This document shows, one piece after another, positions 29,960 through 38,983 of a stretch of 64,000 nucleotides of DNA (positions are counted from its first letter, which is position 1; every line of letters begins with the position of its first letter). The translations under genes were made by a program, and so were the position numbers. The notes under the pieces are model-generated. The model saw only the letters and a program-made list of their open reading frames with translations, ran no database searches and was not told the origin of the DNA. This stretch comes from Candidatus Melainabacteria bacterium. GTDB lineage: Bacteria; Cyanobacteriota; Vampirovibrionia; Obscuribacterales; Obscuribacteraceae. The DNA is taken from contig RXJR01000032.1 of NCBI GenBank assembly GCA_003963305.1, forward strand, positions 186,532 through 250,531. Reading direction: 5' to 3'.

Positions 29960-31177
29960 GTGAACTTGCCAAACTGGAGCTTGCTAATAGCGGCTCTCAC
30001 GCTGCTTTCAGGATGCACCGAATCCGCTAAAACAGCTGCTCCTCCACACCTGAAAGTGAGAGCAGAAGATCCTATTCAACTGCCCGCAGACGAGATTCAG
30101 AGACTCGGAATCACAACCAACTCAGCCCAATTCAGGACAATTCCCGAATATTTGGAAACAGCTGGAGTCGTAAAAGGCGACACCACTATGACGATGCCTG
30201 TCTTGTCCCTGGTGCCCGGACGAGCCGAGGAAGTCGACGTTCAAATCGGCGATCAAGTAACAACAGGTCAGAAGCTAGCGACAGTGCGCAGCGACGAAGT
30301 AGCACAAATCGAATCGGAACTGTTGCAGAAATTGCTGGATCTCGAGTCCGAAGAAATGCAGCTGAAAGTGAAACTCACTCTTGCTCAAAAAACATACAAC
30401 CGCAAACAGTTGCTGCTTCAAGAAAAAATCGCCTCACAGGCAGACGTAGAGGGCGCAGAATCAGATCTGCAGGAAGCAGAGGCCGCGATCAGATCTTCCC
30501 AGATCAAAAGAAAAGGCTACATCGAGACCGCCAAACAACGTTTGAAGCTGTTCGGTGTACTGCCTGCGGCTGTAGACAAAATTGCCGCCACAAAGACTAT
30601 TGACCATCTCTTTCAAGTGCGTGCGCCGCGTTCAGGCATCATTACAGAGCGCGATATTGACCCGGGCGAAGCGGTGGAGAACAACAAATCGATGTTCACG
30701 ATCTCTGATTTGCACAAGGTCTGGGTGGTAGCACAAGTCTTCGAGCGCAACCTGGAACAAGTGAGCATAGGCACACCAGCTGAAGTTTCTATTCAGGGCG
30801 CTCCAACCACGAAATTTCTAGGACAGATAGATTTCATTGACAGCCATGTAGATCCAGAAACGAGAACGGTTTCAGTACGTGCAACGATCAACAATCCATC
30901 ATTGAAATTGAAACCTGATATGTTCGCCAAGCTGAATCTGACTATCGGAAAGATCTCGGGACTTTTCGTGCCGGAGCAGGCAGTGCAAAAGCTGGGCGAA
31001 TCAGACATCGTCTACATCAAAATTGCGCCCAATACATTTCGAGAGCAGAAAATCAGTATTGGCGCCAAGTTCAATAACAATGCACAAATTCTCGACGGCT
31101 TAAAACAAGGCGACGAAGTGGTGACGAATGGAAGCGTTCGTCTGCTCGGCAAAGTCGTGCAAAGAATCAGCAGCTGA
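29960..31177 (+). CDS. RND periplasmic adaptor lipoprotein (CzcB/CusB type)
   Basis: 405 aa with a lipoprotein signal (TLLSGC, Cys20), two lipoyl-like halves around a coiled-coil hairpin (about residues 105-200), and the beta-barrel region typical of membrane-fusion proteins (SPRSGIITERDI-type segment, then VWVVAQVFERNLEQV). It starts with GTG two bases after the pump gene, with GAGGAG upstream, so the two are one operon. No His-rich or Met-rich metal-binding extension is visible. The last 40 bp of the gene are duplicated just past the stop codon. Confidence 0.92.
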   Translation: MNLPNWSLLIAALTLLSGCTESAKTAAPPHLKVRAEDPIQLPADEIQRLGITTNSAQFRTIPEYLETAGVVKGDTTMTMPVLSLVPGRAEEVDVQIGDQVTTGQKLATVRSDEVAQIESELLQKLLDLESEEMQLKVKLTLAQKTYNRKQLLLQEKIASQADVEGAESDLQEAEAAIRSSQIKRKGYIETAKQRLKLFGVLPAAVDKIAATKTIDHLFQVRAPRSGIITERDIDPGEAVENNKSMFTISDLHKVWVVAQVFERNLEQVSIGTPAEVSIQGAPTTKFLGQIDFIDSHVDPETRTVSVRATINNPSLKLKPDMFAKLNLTIGKISGLFVPEQAVQKLGESDIVYIKIAPNTFREQKISIGAKFNNNAQILDGLKQGDEVVTNGSVRLLGKVVQRISS

Positions 31178-31221
31178 AGTTCACTTGCTCGGCAAACTCA
31201 TTCAAGAATCAGCAGCTGAAA
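31143..31221 (+). repeat. Tandem duplication of the adaptor gene's 3' end
   Basis: The segment TGCTCGGCAAAGTCG to ATCAGCAGCTGAA, which includes the stop codon, recurs 43 bp on as TGCTCGGCAAACTC to ATCAGCAGCTGAA with a few changes and a 1-nt deletion. It is an old local duplication without effect on the protein. Confidence 0.75.
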
Positions 31222-31262
31222 ATCAGAATCGAAGTTGACACCAAATATGGTGCAGCCTCGAA

Positions 31263-31703
31263 TTAGCAATTTGTGTGCACGTGCGGATGCAAAATTTCAG
31301 ACGCTCTGAAGCGCTTTTTGATGCGATGCGCTAGAAAATAAGTTAATGGTTTTCGGCTCGGATTGCAGCGCTGATCGAGCAGCAGATGGGTCAAAATTGA
31401 CGCTGTGATTCCGACTCGATATGGCTGTTTCTGCGGTCCACGGAAGAACAGGAAAAACAACGCCACGAGTTCATATGAATGCAGTGGCAAATATAGCTTT
31501 CCGCTATAGTGCTCGTGTTTAGCCTCGTTCACCTTCGACCAATTGAGCTTCCATCCGTGCGCGGAAACATAATCGAAGATATGATCGAGATCAATCAACC
31601 AGCCGACGAGAAAACTGGCTAAGGCGGCATTTCGGGAACGGTATCTGTAATAACTGGCTAAACTGACGCCTGCTGACGTGATTATGTGTCCGACTGTTCT
31701 CAT
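31263..31703 (-). CDS. Membrane protein with YdjM-like Asp/His motifs
   Basis: 146 aa with hydrophobic segments and ordered polar motifs: an early His (TVGHIITSAG), FLVGWLIDLDHIFDYV, PLHSYE and HLLLDQ. This set of buried Asp and His residues resembles the YdjM/DUF457 group of membrane proteins, predicted but not proven to be metal-dependent hydrolases. The family assignment is moderate. It converges with the RND operon and has GAGGAA about ten bases before its ATG. Confidence 0.65.
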   Translation of the reverse strand: MRTVGHIITSAGVSLASYYRYRSRNAALASFLVGWLIDLDHIFDYVSAHGWKLNWSKVNEAKHEHYSGKLYLPLHSYELVALFFLFFRGPQKQPYRVGITASILTHLLLDQRCNPSRKPLTYFLAHRIKKRFRASEILHPHVHTNC

Positions 31704-31861
31704 CTATTTCAGTTTCCTCGAGCCACCCTACTAAGTCTTAGCATAGTTTTATATACCCGAATGCAACAGTTTTTCCCAAAGATCCCCAAAACAAGTCCAA
31801 AACAGTCTCAAATTAACAGGTAGAAGGTTCGAACTTGACGCGCTATCAGGAGAGTACATTG

Positions 31862-33028
31862 ATGAACGAGCTGAGAAGAATAGCCATAGCCGCGGCTTTT
31901 GGAATCGCGGTGGGTTGTTCGACTGCATCGCTGCCAGTCGCAGCGCAGGTTCCTGCAGCCGGAGGGCAGAGCCCACATGCGATCAGTCTTTACAATCTCG
32001 GATTGACCGCCTACAAGCAGGGCAGCCCAGAGTCAGCGATTATCTTCTTCAAGCGGGCATGCGACATTGACCCGAACCTGGCCGATGCTCAGTACAACCT
32101 GGGTGTTCTCTATCAGAGCCAGAAACGCTGCAAGGAGGCGGTTCCGCGCTTTCAGGAAGTGCTTCGGGTTAAGCCAATGGACCCTGACGCGCACTACCAG
32201 CTTGGCGTTTGCCTGACAGACCTGGGTCAGACGGCTGAAGCTCGGCAGCACTTGACCGCCATCGCTCCCAACAACGCCCACTTTGCCGAAGCTCAAAGAC
32301 GCATTCAGATGATTGATTCAGGGCAGACGTCACAAATCGTCGCTGCCCCGCCTGTCCAGACTACTCAGGTCGACTCGAACGTCACAGGAAGAATGGTCCA
32401 GGGTGGCGGCACAGTCACGACTGCAGGAGGCGCCGGCGAGCAGGCAGCGCAACCAATGTCGTATCCGCCACCGGCTGCCACTCAGCAACAACAACCGGTC
32501 CAACAACAGCCTGTTCAGCAGATAGCCGTTCAGGCGCCGCAAGCCGCTGCTCCCCAGGTGCAAGAGCAGCCTGCGACCATGCCAAAGTTCAACACCCCAC
32601 CGAGCCCCACCGGCCCAGTGGCGGTCCTCCCGAATGCTGCCGTGAGAGTCATAGCCACGGGCTTCTCAGCCCCGGCCGGGCTCAGCTTCGGACCAGGCGG
32701 TAGCCTCTACATCGCGAACTTCCTGAACAACACAATCGACCGCATCACAGCCGATGGAAGCCGTTCTCAGTTCGCCAGCGGCGCCAACATCAAGGGACCA
32801 ATCGGGTTGATTGTGGATAATCCAGGCAATGTCTATGTCGCCAATTACGTCTCAGGAACGGTCGTGCGCATCAGCCCAGCCGGCATCTCCAGCGTCATCG
32901 CGACAGGATTCCGTAAGCCCTACTACCTGGCACTCGATAAAGAAGGCAACTTGTTCGTCAGCCAGCAAGAAGACAACTCAGTTGTGCGCATCACGCTCCC
33001 CCGCACAAATGTCGGCGTGAAGCCATAA
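31862..33028 (+). CDS. Exported TPR-NHL repeat protein
   Basis: The ATG at 31862 has AGGAGA eight bases upstream. The signal peptide is followed by three TPR units (residues about 40-140; SLYNLGLTAYKQGSPESAI, AQYNLGVLYQSQKRCKEAV, AHYQLGVCLTDLGQTAEA). A Gln/Pro/Ala-rich linker (about 150-255) follows, then an NHL-like beta-propeller part with repeats of the type GLSFGPGGSLYIANFLNN, GLIVDNPGNVYVANYVSG and YLALDKEGNLFVSQQEDN. The propeller has too few blades (about three) to close by itself, so it may oligomerise. A scaffold role outside the cytoplasm is inferred. PlsC follows after 15 bases. Confidence 0.8.
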   Translation: MNELRRIAIAAAFGIAVGCSTASLPVAAQVPAAGGQSPHAISLYNLGLTAYKQGSPESAIIFFKRACDIDPNLADAQYNLGVLYQSQKRCKEAVPRFQEVLRVKPMDPDAHYQLGVCLTDLGQTAEARQHLTAIAPNNAHFAEAQRRIQMIDSGQTSQIVAAPPVQTTQVDSNVTGRMVQGGGTVTTAGGAGEQAAQPMSYPPPAATQQQQPVQQQPVQQIAVQAPQAAAPQVQEQPATMPKFNTPPSPTGPVAVLPNAAVRVIATGFSAPAGLSFGPGGSLYIANFLNNTIDRITADGSRSQFASGANIKGPIGLIVDNPGNVYVANYVSGTVVRISPAGISSVIATGFRKPYYLALDKEGNLFVSQQEDNSVVRITLPRTNVGVKP

Positions 33029-33043
33029 GGCACGCAGGAATCA

Positions 33044-33682
33044 TTGCCCGCACTAGACTATAAAGACAAAAACTTCAGCCCGATTCGCAGATTAACGCAA
33101 ATCGGCACAGCCCGATACCTTCTCTATCCGATTTACTACTGGCGCAACCGCTTGAAAGTGACGGGAAGGGAGAATGTGCCTAAGAACCAGCCGGTTTTGA
33201 TTGTGGCGAATCACCTGTCTTACTGGGACCCTCCCATTCTGGTAATTGCCGTTGACCGACCCATGGGATTCATCGCTAAAGAAGAACTTTTCACAAACCC
33301 GAAAGTATCGGCCTTGATCGAGTTCTATTCAGCCATTTCAGTAAATCGAGATAAGCCGGAAAAACGCACAATCAAATCAGTGCGCAACATCTTCAAGGCT
33401 GGTTGGTGCGTGTCTATGTTCATTGAGGGTACGCGACCGAAAACACCCGGCTACCTCGGTCCACCGCATCTAGGCGCTGCCTATTTCGCAAAATCAAACA
33501 ACGTTCAGATTCTTCCGGTTGGACTAATTGGCACCGCCGAAAAGGGCGAGAAAGCGTTTGCGCATATCGGAAAGCTGATTCAACCGAGCGATGATTTTGA
33601 GAAGACAACGTGGGAAGTAATGGAATCGCTGTCACAACTGACGGGATTCAAAATACGCGAAGATCGAAAACTGGCCGAGTAA
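33044..33682 (+). CDS. plsC: 1-acyl-sn-glycerol-3-phosphate acyltransferase
   Basis: 212 aa with the acyltransferase motifs NHLSYWD (HxxxxD; His57, Asp62), FIEGTRP (126-132, the EGTR block) and a following PVGLIGT block. It probably makes phosphatidic acid from lysophosphatidic acid in membrane lipid synthesis; closely related enzymes acylate other lipids. It starts with TTG at 33044, with AGGAA just upstream. It is convergent with the SbcC-like gene. Confidence 0.9.
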   Translation: MPALDYKDKNFSPIRRLTQIGTARYLLYPIYYWRNRLKVTGRENVPKNQPVLIVANHLSYWDPPILVIAVDRPMGFIAKEELFTNPKVSALIEFYSAISVNRDKPEKRTIKSVRNIFKAGWCVSMFIEGTRPKTPGYLGPPHLGAAYFAKSNNVQILPVGLIGTAEKGEKAFAHIGKLIQPSDDFEKTTWEVMESLSQLTGFKIREDRKLAE

Positions 33683-33707
33683 TCCACAAGCACTATATTC
33701 AGTGAAA

Positions 33708-36470
33708 CTAGCCGCGCAAAGGTGTGCGGCGCGCGAAATCGATTTTTGCGGTCTGCTCAGGAGTGAGCTGGCTGATCAGCCAGTGGTGTCGCTGCTGGTG
33801 ACAGCTGAAAATAACCACCTGGTGATTCGCCACCAGCACATCGAGCAAAAACTGCATGACGCGCAAGAAGCGCTCATCGTCTGCTTCGCTGAAAGGTTCG
33901 TCAAGCACGATCGGCAGCGGATTACCCTTTGACAGAAAGCGAGACACGACCATACGTGCCAACCAGTGCAACTGCTCTTTGGTGCCAGTTGAAAGTTGAG
34001 TGCTTATGTTCGAGGCATTCACTTCCTGCCCGTCGCTTTTCTTGCGAGCGGTAATTCGCAAGTCAGAGTCAAAATGAAGATGATCGAAGTCGAGTCCGAT
34101 GTTGGTGATCATCTCTTTCGCAATCTCATTCAGCTTGACTGACCAATCTTCGTAGGTCTCGGCAGAAAGTCTCTGCAGCGTATCGCGCGCAAGTTCAATG
34201 GCAGTTTTGGCACGGCGAACATTGTTCAACTCCCGCGATACCTGCTCGAGTTCTTCCACCGCGGCCAGATAATTCTGATCGTGATTCATCGATGCAGTGC
34301 GCACCGCGAGAGTCAACTCATCCCGCTCACGGCGCAGGTCATCCAGATACATCTTGCTGGAATAGCCACCACTCAAGTTCATACGTCTTGGTGGTGTCAT
34401 GGGCGGCGCCATCTCAGCGATGTTCGGATACTGTTCAACCAATTCCTGCATGCGAGCAAAAATCTCCATGCGCATGGTCTCCAGACGCTCCACTTGCGGC
34501 GGCAGCTCATCTGGCGTGAAGCCAGACGACATATCTGTTTCCATCTTTCTCAGCTCAGTATGCATCACCTGCCAGCGATGGAATGAAGCAAGCTTGGAGA
34601 AAAACTGCTGATGAACATCTGCAATATTATCTGAATCTTCAAGGTGAGCGTTGACAAAAATCTCTCGCAGCTGATCGTCAATGTTTTGAATCTCGCTGGC
34701 GAGAAACTCGAGTTGCTGTTTACTCTGTTTGACTGCGCTGTATGTCGAACTGATATGGCGCTGCTCTTCGATGTACTTGCCGATTTGATCCGCAAGTTCA
34801 GTGGCGCTGTCTGAGTTGATTTCCCAGGCCTGACGTCCTGCTTTAACGAAGAAAGGTTCGAGGTCTGCTTTAACTTGAGCCAGCGTTGTTTCTCTATCAA
34901 TAATTAGATTGTCCAGACTGGCTCGCGCTTCCGCCTCTTTGTTCACCGGCATCGGTGCGCCTGTCAACTGTGCCACAAGATGCTTGCCGCTGGCCAAACC
35001 GATCTTCTGAGCGAGCGCGTCCAACCGGCCTTCCAGACCACGTATTTTGGTACTCAGCTCATCGACCTGCTTGCGGCATTTTTCTATTTCTGCTTCCGCT
35101 AGCTCGACTTCTTTCTTTTTAGAGGCGCCGGGAAGAACAAACATCACTTTCTTTGTTTTCTTTTGCTCTTCCACGTCGAAAATAAACATTCGATTCTTGT
35201 CGATTTTAGACTCGGCGTCTGCAATTGCTTCCTTGAAAGAATCGATTAAAGCCACATATGAACGAGCGTTTTCATGCTCCATCTCATCAAGAGATTGTTG
35301 AGCCGGAGCCCCAGGCTTAGCGCCAGATCCAACATCAGGATCCCGGTCACCGCGCCGCTGGCGCAGGTCGTGCAGTTCTGCCTGAAGGTTGTAGAAAGTC
35401 ACCGCAAGCACACCGATGCGCTTGCCTTCGTCGGCACTGAACTCACTCAGACCGTCGAATCTATCTTGAGCGTGTTTTTCGTGCGACTCATATTCGCGCA
35501 GCTGTGGTGCCATCTCTTCCAGATAGCGATCGTAATCTTCCTGACGAGATTGACGACGGGTCCACAATTCTTCCACTCGTTTTACGGAGTCAATCGGAAA
35601 CCCATCCATATTGCCGAGCGAACTCATTTCCTGACGCAACTCTGAAAGCTTCGCCAGAGTTGTTTGGGCCTGAATCAGCCTGTTATCAGTGTCCGCAGCC
35701 TCCAGACAGAGTTCGAAATACTCATTGGCGCCAGCCTGTTCGGTATCATCGACGATATCACCTTCAAGTTTGCCTATCTTGCTGATATTGACTCCGATCT
35801 GATCCTTGTCTGATTCCAGTTTTTTGATCTTGTCTGACAGCTCGTAATATTGCCCTTCCAGATCACGCATAACCACTTCCACTCGATTTCGCTTACCCTT
35901 GTGTGGGAAATGATGCAGGGCGTCTTCGAGTATTTCGATGGCGTGGCTGGCATTGCTGGCCGGCTGTGAACTGTCTGCGATTCCTTGAAACAGTGAAGTC
36001 AAATCGCTGTCGCCGCTAAAGGCGTGCTCATCGAGCTCTCTTTGCCCTACGAAGCAAGTGCTGCGAAACATTTCGCGTGTCATTCCGGTCAATTTGAGAC
36101 CGACTTGATCCTCGCCGTTCGGACCACGGAATCGCTTCGTCACATCTTTGTTTTTCTGATCGCGGTCGACAACCTGCACTGCGCCGTCGCTAAAATCTCG
36201 AATAACTTTCAACCGGGTGCCATTGGTGGTGATATCGATACTGGCGATATATGGCATTTTGGAAGCAGCACTCGGTCTTCGCGCTTCACGCTCTGAGGGT
36301 TGCTCGCCGCTCTCTGGAAAATCATAAAGAATCGCCCAGACGGCACTGGCTATGGTGGATTTACCGTACTCGTTGCTTTCCACAACGAGATTGAGTTTAT
36401 TGTCTTTAAATTCGATCTTTTCACCGGAAATATTTCCATATCCGGCAAAGTCAATCCTCTCAATCCACAT
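33708..36470 (-). CDS. SbcC/Rad50-like ATPase, YhaN type
   Basis: 920 aa with an SMC-like plan: N-terminal ATPase half, long coiled coils (about residues 190-780), C-terminal ATPase half. The C-terminal half has the signature LSTGTKEQLHWLARM (from 826), Walker B IVLDEPF (854-860), the D-loop SEADDERF and SCHQ. The P loop is ESNEYGKST: Lys37 is present, but the first Gly of GxxxxGKS/T is Glu31. No zinc-hook CxxC is found, as in YhaN proteins. It overlaps the phosphoesterase-like gene by 11 nt, so the two form a pair. DNA-end or DNA-structure binding is inferred. Confidence 0.88.
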   Translation of the reverse strand: MWIERIDFAGYGNISGEKIEFKDNKLNLVVESNEYGKSTIASAVWAILYDFPESGEQPSEREARRPSAASKMPYIASIDITTNGTRLKVIRDFSDGAVQVVDRDQKNKDVTKRFRGPNGEDQVGLKLTGMTREMFRSTCFVGQRELDEHAFSGDSDLTSLFQGIADSSQPASNASHAIEILEDALHHFPHKGKRNRVEVVMRDLEGQYYELSDKIKKLESDKDQIGVNISKIGKLEGDIVDDTEQAGANEYFELCLEAADTDNRLIQAQTTLAKLSELRQEMSSLGNMDGFPIDSVKRVEELWTRRQSRQEDYDRYLEEMAPQLREYESHEKHAQDRFDGLSEFSADEGKRIGVLAVTFYNLQAELHDLRQRRGDRDPDVGSGAKPGAPAQQSLDEMEHENARSYVALIDSFKEAIADAESKIDKNRMFIFDVEEQKKTKKVMFVLPGASKKKEVELAEAEIEKCRKQVDELSTKIRGLEGRLDALAQKIGLASGKHLVAQLTGAPMPVNKEAEARASLDNLIIDRETTLAQVKADLEPFFVKAGRQAWEINSDSATELADQIGKYIEEQRHISSTYSAVKQSKQQLEFLASEIQNIDDQLREIFVNAHLEDSDNIADVHQQFFSKLASFHRWQVMHTELRKMETDMSSGFTPDELPPQVERLETMRMEIFARMQELVEQYPNIAEMAPPMTPPRRMNLSGGYSSKMYLDDLRRERDELTLAVRTASMNHDQNYLAAVEELEQVSRELNNVRRAKTAIELARDTLQRLSAETYEDWSVKLNEIAKEMITNIGLDFDHLHFDSDLRITARKKSDGQEVNASNISTQLSTGTKEQLHWLARMVVSRFLSKGNPLPIVLDEPFSEADDERFLRVMQFLLDVLVANHQVVIFSCHQQRHHWLISQLTPEQTAKIDFARRTPLRG

Positions 36471-37713
36471 CGCGAACAGTCACCTTCTTTCGTCTGAGCG
36501 CATCCAAACCATAGTACAAAGCATCTTCAATCAAATTCGCATCATTTTGATTGGTATCATATTCGCCACCAACATCTTCAGCATTTTTCTTCATAGCCAA
36601 CAGAGCTTCAACAAATTTTGCCTCAGTAGTTCGCTCATCGAACGTTTCGGAAAGATAATCAGGTCTCGTATAGTCCATAACCGCTACGTTGTAATAACGA
36701 TACTGCAACTCGTCGATGATTTCAGCCGGATTAGTGTCAATTCTATAATTGCCTTCCAGTTGCAGAAAGACAAGATCGCTTTCGATGCGGCCGCCATGGT
36801 CGGCGATACTCATTGTGATCTCGTGCAGCATTTCCTCACCAGTCAGACCGGATATATCGGCAGTCACCATAACCATCCGGCGGCGATCCAGCTCTAACGG
36901 TTCAATGTTACATTGCCAGGCGCCAAATTCGTTCTTTTGTATCGTTCCAAGTAAGGCAAAACGCGGACCGAGCTCATCAAAGCCTCTGCCAGCTATCGAT
37001 CCCGAGTATGCGCCCAGAATATCCCCGGCCCCTGAAAGGACCTCGGTATAGTCTTGATAATGTCCGAGAGCAGCATAGGTAAACTGGTTCTCCTCCAGCT
37101 GCTCAGCCGTAAACGGGCTGTAAGGTGCTGCCTCGTTCGCCCTGTCGACTCCGGTGTAACCCTCGATAGAGCCGCATAACAAAAGAATATTTATCTCTGC
37201 GTCCAGGTCTCGGGGAATCAGGTTAGCCAAGGGGTTCTCGGCTTGAGGAGCGGAATCGAGCAGCGCTCGCCCGGTAAAGGCGACATTCGGATAAGACGGG
37301 TGCCTGACCGTGGAAAAGTCGCCGGTTTTGAAGATATGAACGTTATCAGGCCAGGTTGGCAAGCCGAAGAGATGCAAAATATCATTGTTGTAGAAAGACT
37401 CCGGTCCATAACAGTCTTTGTCGCCCGGGGTAATCAGGACCGGCACATTTTCTAATTCAGCACAGCCATTGATGATTCGAGACAATGTTGCGCCCCTGAT
37501 CGTCTCGTTGTGCCACAAATCACCGGGAATCAGAACCGCGTCAACGCGCTCAGCTCGCGCCACTTCAAGCGCCAGCATAAAAACTTCCAATATTTCACGC
37601 CTTCGCTGCCGTCGTTCGCTTAGTGAGAGCGGCAATTTGAGAAAACTCAAACGAGAATCCAAATGCACATCTGAGAATTGCAGAAATTTAAATTGTCCGC
37701 TCTCTTTGTCCAC
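36460..37713 (-). CDS. SbcD/Mre11-like protein with degenerate active site
   Basis: 417 aa with the calcineurin-like phosphoesterase plan of SbcD/YhaO. Of the five motifs only the first is intact: DVH (Asp15, His17). GDxxD is GDLWH (64-68), GNHD is GDKD (97-100), the lone His before the core end is Cys180 (LLCGS), and GHxH is GHYQ (217-220). The catalytic His and at least two metal ligands are therefore lost, so nuclease activity is doubtful; a structural or regulatory partner of the downstream ATPase is more likely. The start is GTG at 37713 with AGGAAG five bases upstream. It follows the thiolase gene by 48 bp. Confidence 0.85.
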   Translation of the reverse strand: MDKESGQFKFLQFSDVHLDSRLSFLKLPLSLSERRQRRREILEVFMLALEVARAERVDAVLIPGDLWHNETIRGATLSRIINGCAELENVPVLITPGDKDCYGPESFYNNDILHLFGLPTWPDNVHIFKTGDFSTVRHPSYPNVAFTGRALLDSAPQAENPLANLIPRDLDAEINILLLCGSIEGYTGVDRANEAAPYSPFTAEQLEENQFTYAALGHYQDYTEVLSGAGDILGAYSGSIAGRGFDELGPRFALLGTIQKNEFGAWQCNIEPLELDRRRMVMVTADISGLTGEEMLHEITMSIADHGGRIESDLVFLQLEGNYRIDTNPAEIIDELQYRYYNVAVMDYTRPDYLSETFDERTTEAKFVEALLAMKKNAEDVGGEYDTNQNDANLIEDALYYGLDALRRKKVTVRDVD

Positions 37714-37761
37714 TGCAGCTTCCTAAACGAACAGCCGGAGCCGTTCTCGACCGTAAGCAGT

Positions 37762-38970
37762 CTAATTTTCGAGAGCTACTACAGTGGCAATACCCTGTCC
37801 AACTCCCACACACATGGTAGCCAAGCCGTAACCTGCTCCCCGGCGTTTCATCTCATGGATGAGAGTGCCAAGAATGCGGGAACCGCTGCTCCCCAGTGGA
37901 TGCCCGAGGGCGATGGCGCCGCCGTTTACGTTCAACTTCTTCGTATCTATGTTCAGCTCACGCACGCAAGCCAGAACTTGCACGGCAAATGCTTCGTTCA
38001 ACTCGACCAGATCGATGTCCGACATCTTCAAACCGGCACGCTCTAAAGCCTTACGAGACGCGGGAATCGGTCCCGTACCCATGATCGATGGATCGACACC
38101 GGCCACGGCTGAACTGACAAATCGCGCGATAGGAATCAGCCCCAACTCGTTGCACATTTCTCTCGACATAACCAGGAGCGCACTGGCTCCGTCATTAATG
38201 CCCGATGAGTTCCCGGCAGTGACAGAGCCGTTTTCACGGAAAGCAGGTTTGATTTTTTTCAAATCTTCCAGCTTAGTTTCAGGGCGAGGCTGTTCGTCTA
38301 CGGAAAATACTTCAGGCTCCGTACTGCCTTTCTTTTTCGGCAAATGCACCGGTATTATTTCATCATCAAATTTGCCTGTTCTGGCTGCTTCAGCATATTT
38401 GTGCTGGCTCTCCAGGGCGAACTGATCTTGATCTTCACGCGAAATCTTATAGCGCTCCGCAACGTTTTCTGCAGTTTCCCCCATCGAATCAGGTGGATAC
38501 ATATCTGCCAGTTTTTTGTTTACGAAGCGCCATCCCAGTGTTGTATCGACCAGCTTCTGATTGCCTCGGGCAAATGCCGTAGTATTCTTCAGAACTACGT
38601 ACGGTGCGCGAGTCATTGACTCCACGCCACCGGCGATATAGATGTGACCATTGCCTGTCTGGATAGCCCGGCAGGCATCATTGACAGCCATCAATCCCGA
38701 ACCGCACAACCGATTAACCGTAGCCCCGGGCACCGCTGCCGGCAAGCCTGCCAGCAAGGCCGCCATGCGGGCCACGTTGCGGTTATCTTCACCAGACTGA
38801 TTGGCACAACCGAAGATCACATCTTCAATCTGTCCGGGATTGATGAAGCTGCGCTTCAACAATTCCTCAATTACTATCGCCGCCAGGTCATCGGGCCGAA
38901 TCTCCTTAAGCGCTCCGGCATAGCGGCCGATTGGCGTGCGTACTGCGTCTACGATAACAGCTTCTCTCAT
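37762..38970 (-). CDS. Thiolase (acetyl-CoA acyltransferase, PcaF/PaaJ-like)
   Basis: A complete 402-aa thiolase with nucleophile Cys89 (NRLCGSG), His357 ([11 protein letters not shown]) and Cys387 (MCVGVGQG). The wording [25 protein letters not shown] is close to 3-oxoadipyl-CoA thiolases of aromatic degradation, but no other gene of that pathway is near, so a general acetyl-CoA C-acyltransferase role is equally likely. GAGG lies five bases before its ATG. It sits 13 bp behind the LRV gene and 48 bp before the SbcD-like gene; the functional link to either is unclear. Confidence 0.93.
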   Translation of the reverse strand: MREAVIVDAVRTPIGRYAGALKEIRPDDLAAIVIEELLKRSFINPGQIEDVIFGCANQSGEDNRNVARMAALLAGLPAAVPGATVNRLCGSGLMAVNDACRAIQTGNGHIYIAGGVESMTRAPYVVLKNTTAFARGNQKLVDTTLGWRFVNKKLADMYPPDSMGETAENVAERYKISREDQDQFALESQHKYAEAARTGKFDDEIIPVHLPKKKGSTEPEVFSVDEQPRPETKLEDLKKIKPAFRENGSVTAGNSSGINDGASALLVMSREMCNELGLIPIARFVSSAVAGVDPSIMGTGPIPASRKALERAGLKMSDIDLVELNEAFAVQVLACVRELNIDTKKLNVNGGAIALGHPLGSSGSRILGTLIHEMKRRGAGYGLATMCVGVGQGIATVVALEN

Positions 38971-38983
38971 GGGAACCTCAATT

